Source: a virus
Strand: one strand, 5' to 3'
Virus record (IMG/VR): IMGVR_UViG_3300045738_000612
Coordinates: 1-22,007 of that record
Length of the DNA: 22,007 nucleotides
Each line of letters starts with the position of its first letter. The stretch's first letter is position 1. Of the stretch, positions 21,217-22,007 are shown piece by piece. A program made the translations under genes and the position numbers. The notes beneath the pieces were generated by a model. It was not told the DNA's origin and searched no databases. It worked only from the letters and a program-made list of their open reading frames with translations.

Positions 21217-22007
21217 GTGAAATTTCTCTCGTTATTTGCCGGTATCGGAGGATTCGACCTTGGTCTGGAACGCGCTGGTATGACATGCGTCGGCCAGGTG
21301 GAGAACGATCCGTATTGCATCAAGGTCTTGGAGAAGCACTGGCCGAATGTGCCACGGTGGACAGATATAAGGAATTTCAAGGAACCCGCCAATGCAGATG
21401 GAATTGACCTTATCTGCGGCGGGTTCCCGTGACCGTGCCAACCTTGGTCCGGTGCCGGGAAGCGCAGAGGCACAGAAGATGACCGCGATCTCTGGCCGGA
21501 GATGCTCCGCATTATTGAGATTGTCAGGCCAAGATGGGTCGTTGGCGAGAATGTCAGAGGCTTTGTTTCAATGGAAATGGGCCTCGAGCGCAGCATTTCT
21601 GACCTGGAAGCCATCTGCGGCTACGCCGTCCAGGCTTTTGTTGTTCCAGCTTGCGCCGTCGATGCCCCGCACCGAAGAGACAGATGCTGGGTTGTGGGCC
21701 ACCGCCAGCAGCAGGGATTGGAAGGATACACCGGGAATGGCAGCAACAGGAACCAACCCGGACGGAACGGAAAGAAAGCGCGAGGATCAGTTGGTGAGAC
21801 AAGTTTATGCGGGGATGTGGCCGACGCCGAAGGCGCAGGACAGCCACGGCGGAAGCGGACAAAACGTACAGGGCAGCCCATCTTTGACGGACAAGGTGAA
21901 GCTGTGGCCGACGGCCAGGTCCAAGCATTTATGCGGAGGGACGGGCAACTTCGAGCAACTGAACAAATTGAAGGATGCGGGACAGATAACGGAGCCGGAA
22001 CGCAAGG
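21217..22007 (+). pseudogene. C5-cytosine DNA methyltransferase, broken and running off the window
   Basis: Starts at GTG behind GAAGAGG. Motif I (LFAGIGGFDLGLERAG), motif II (ENDPYC), motif IV (GGFP-stop-PCQPWS), motif VI (VVGENVRGFV) and motif VIII (DAPHRRDR) are all present. An in-frame TGA (21430-21432) splits motif IV just before the catalytic Cys (PCQ), where CCGTGA-CCGTGC looks like a tandem 6-base duplication. After VIII, the typical C-terminal pattern (LWATASSRDWKDTPG, MWPTPKAQDS, KLWPTARSKH) is found in the +1 frame (from about 21692), so a second lesion or deletion lies near 21680-21695. The downstream frame is open to the window end. Such enzymes protect phage DNA from host restriction. 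This copy should be inactive unless the lesions are sequence errors or are read through. Confidence 0.8.

Noticed and set aside
21430-21432. TGA read as an amino acid in the methyltransferase through a changed genetic code.
   Set aside because: TGA ends several clear genes in this window with ATGA or TGATG couplings, so general reassignment is not plausible; local readthrough cannot be excluded.

Overview
The window reads as part of a short-tailed (podovirus-like) phage or prophage genome. Most likely the host is a proteobacterium, and an alphaproteobacterium fits best: there is a holin of the three-helix gene-transfer-agent type, a small serine recombinase of a kind common in that group, and a set of tiny early proteins that recall alphaproteobacterial phages and prophages. 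Neither host nor taxonomy can be proved from the sequence. No terminase, capsid, portal or polymerase gene lies in this window.

Layout. (1) 34-7199, + strand: four tightly overlapping genes for large internal virion (ejection) proteins, in the place of T7 genes 14-16. One of them, 2372-4222, ends in a RelA/SpoT-like nucleotide pyrophosphotransferase domain. (2) 7196-11881, +: tail fibre and two further fibre-like proteins, with two related tail assembly chaperone genes. (3) 11888-14344, +: a lysis region of small membrane proteins and lipoproteins, a holin, a GH24 endolysin and a small membrane protein. (4) 14341-18189, - strand: a recombination operon. It starts with a zinc-finger/coiled-coil protein, followed by a serine recombinase, a small membrane protein, a YqaJ/lambda-exo type exonuclease, a RecT annealing protein, a LexA-like winged-helix protein and a 39-residue ORF. 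(5) 18306-18358, -: a complete type II hammerhead ribozyme. (6) 18355-20240, -: an early operon of nine small genes, mostly of unknown function, joined by overlapping stops and starts. (7) 20281-20317: opposed, overlapping promoters. (8) 20349-22007, +: a ribbon-helix-helix regulator, a DUF1064 nuclease-like protein, two very small proteins and a C5-cytosine methyltransferase gene with two lesions.

How the parts may work together. The + strand carries late functions (ejection, adsorption, lysis) and the - strand carries early functions (takeover proteins, then Red-like homologous recombination by exonuclease plus annealing protein). The two - strand units each have a sigma70-like promoter, and they share a related 5' leader that ends at the first start codon. 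The ribozyme sits exactly at the boundary of the two units, and the stop codon of the last early gene lies inside its stem II. The strongest candidates for new biology are this ribozyme arrangement and the RelA/SpoT-like domain at the end of a protein that is probably packaged in the virion.
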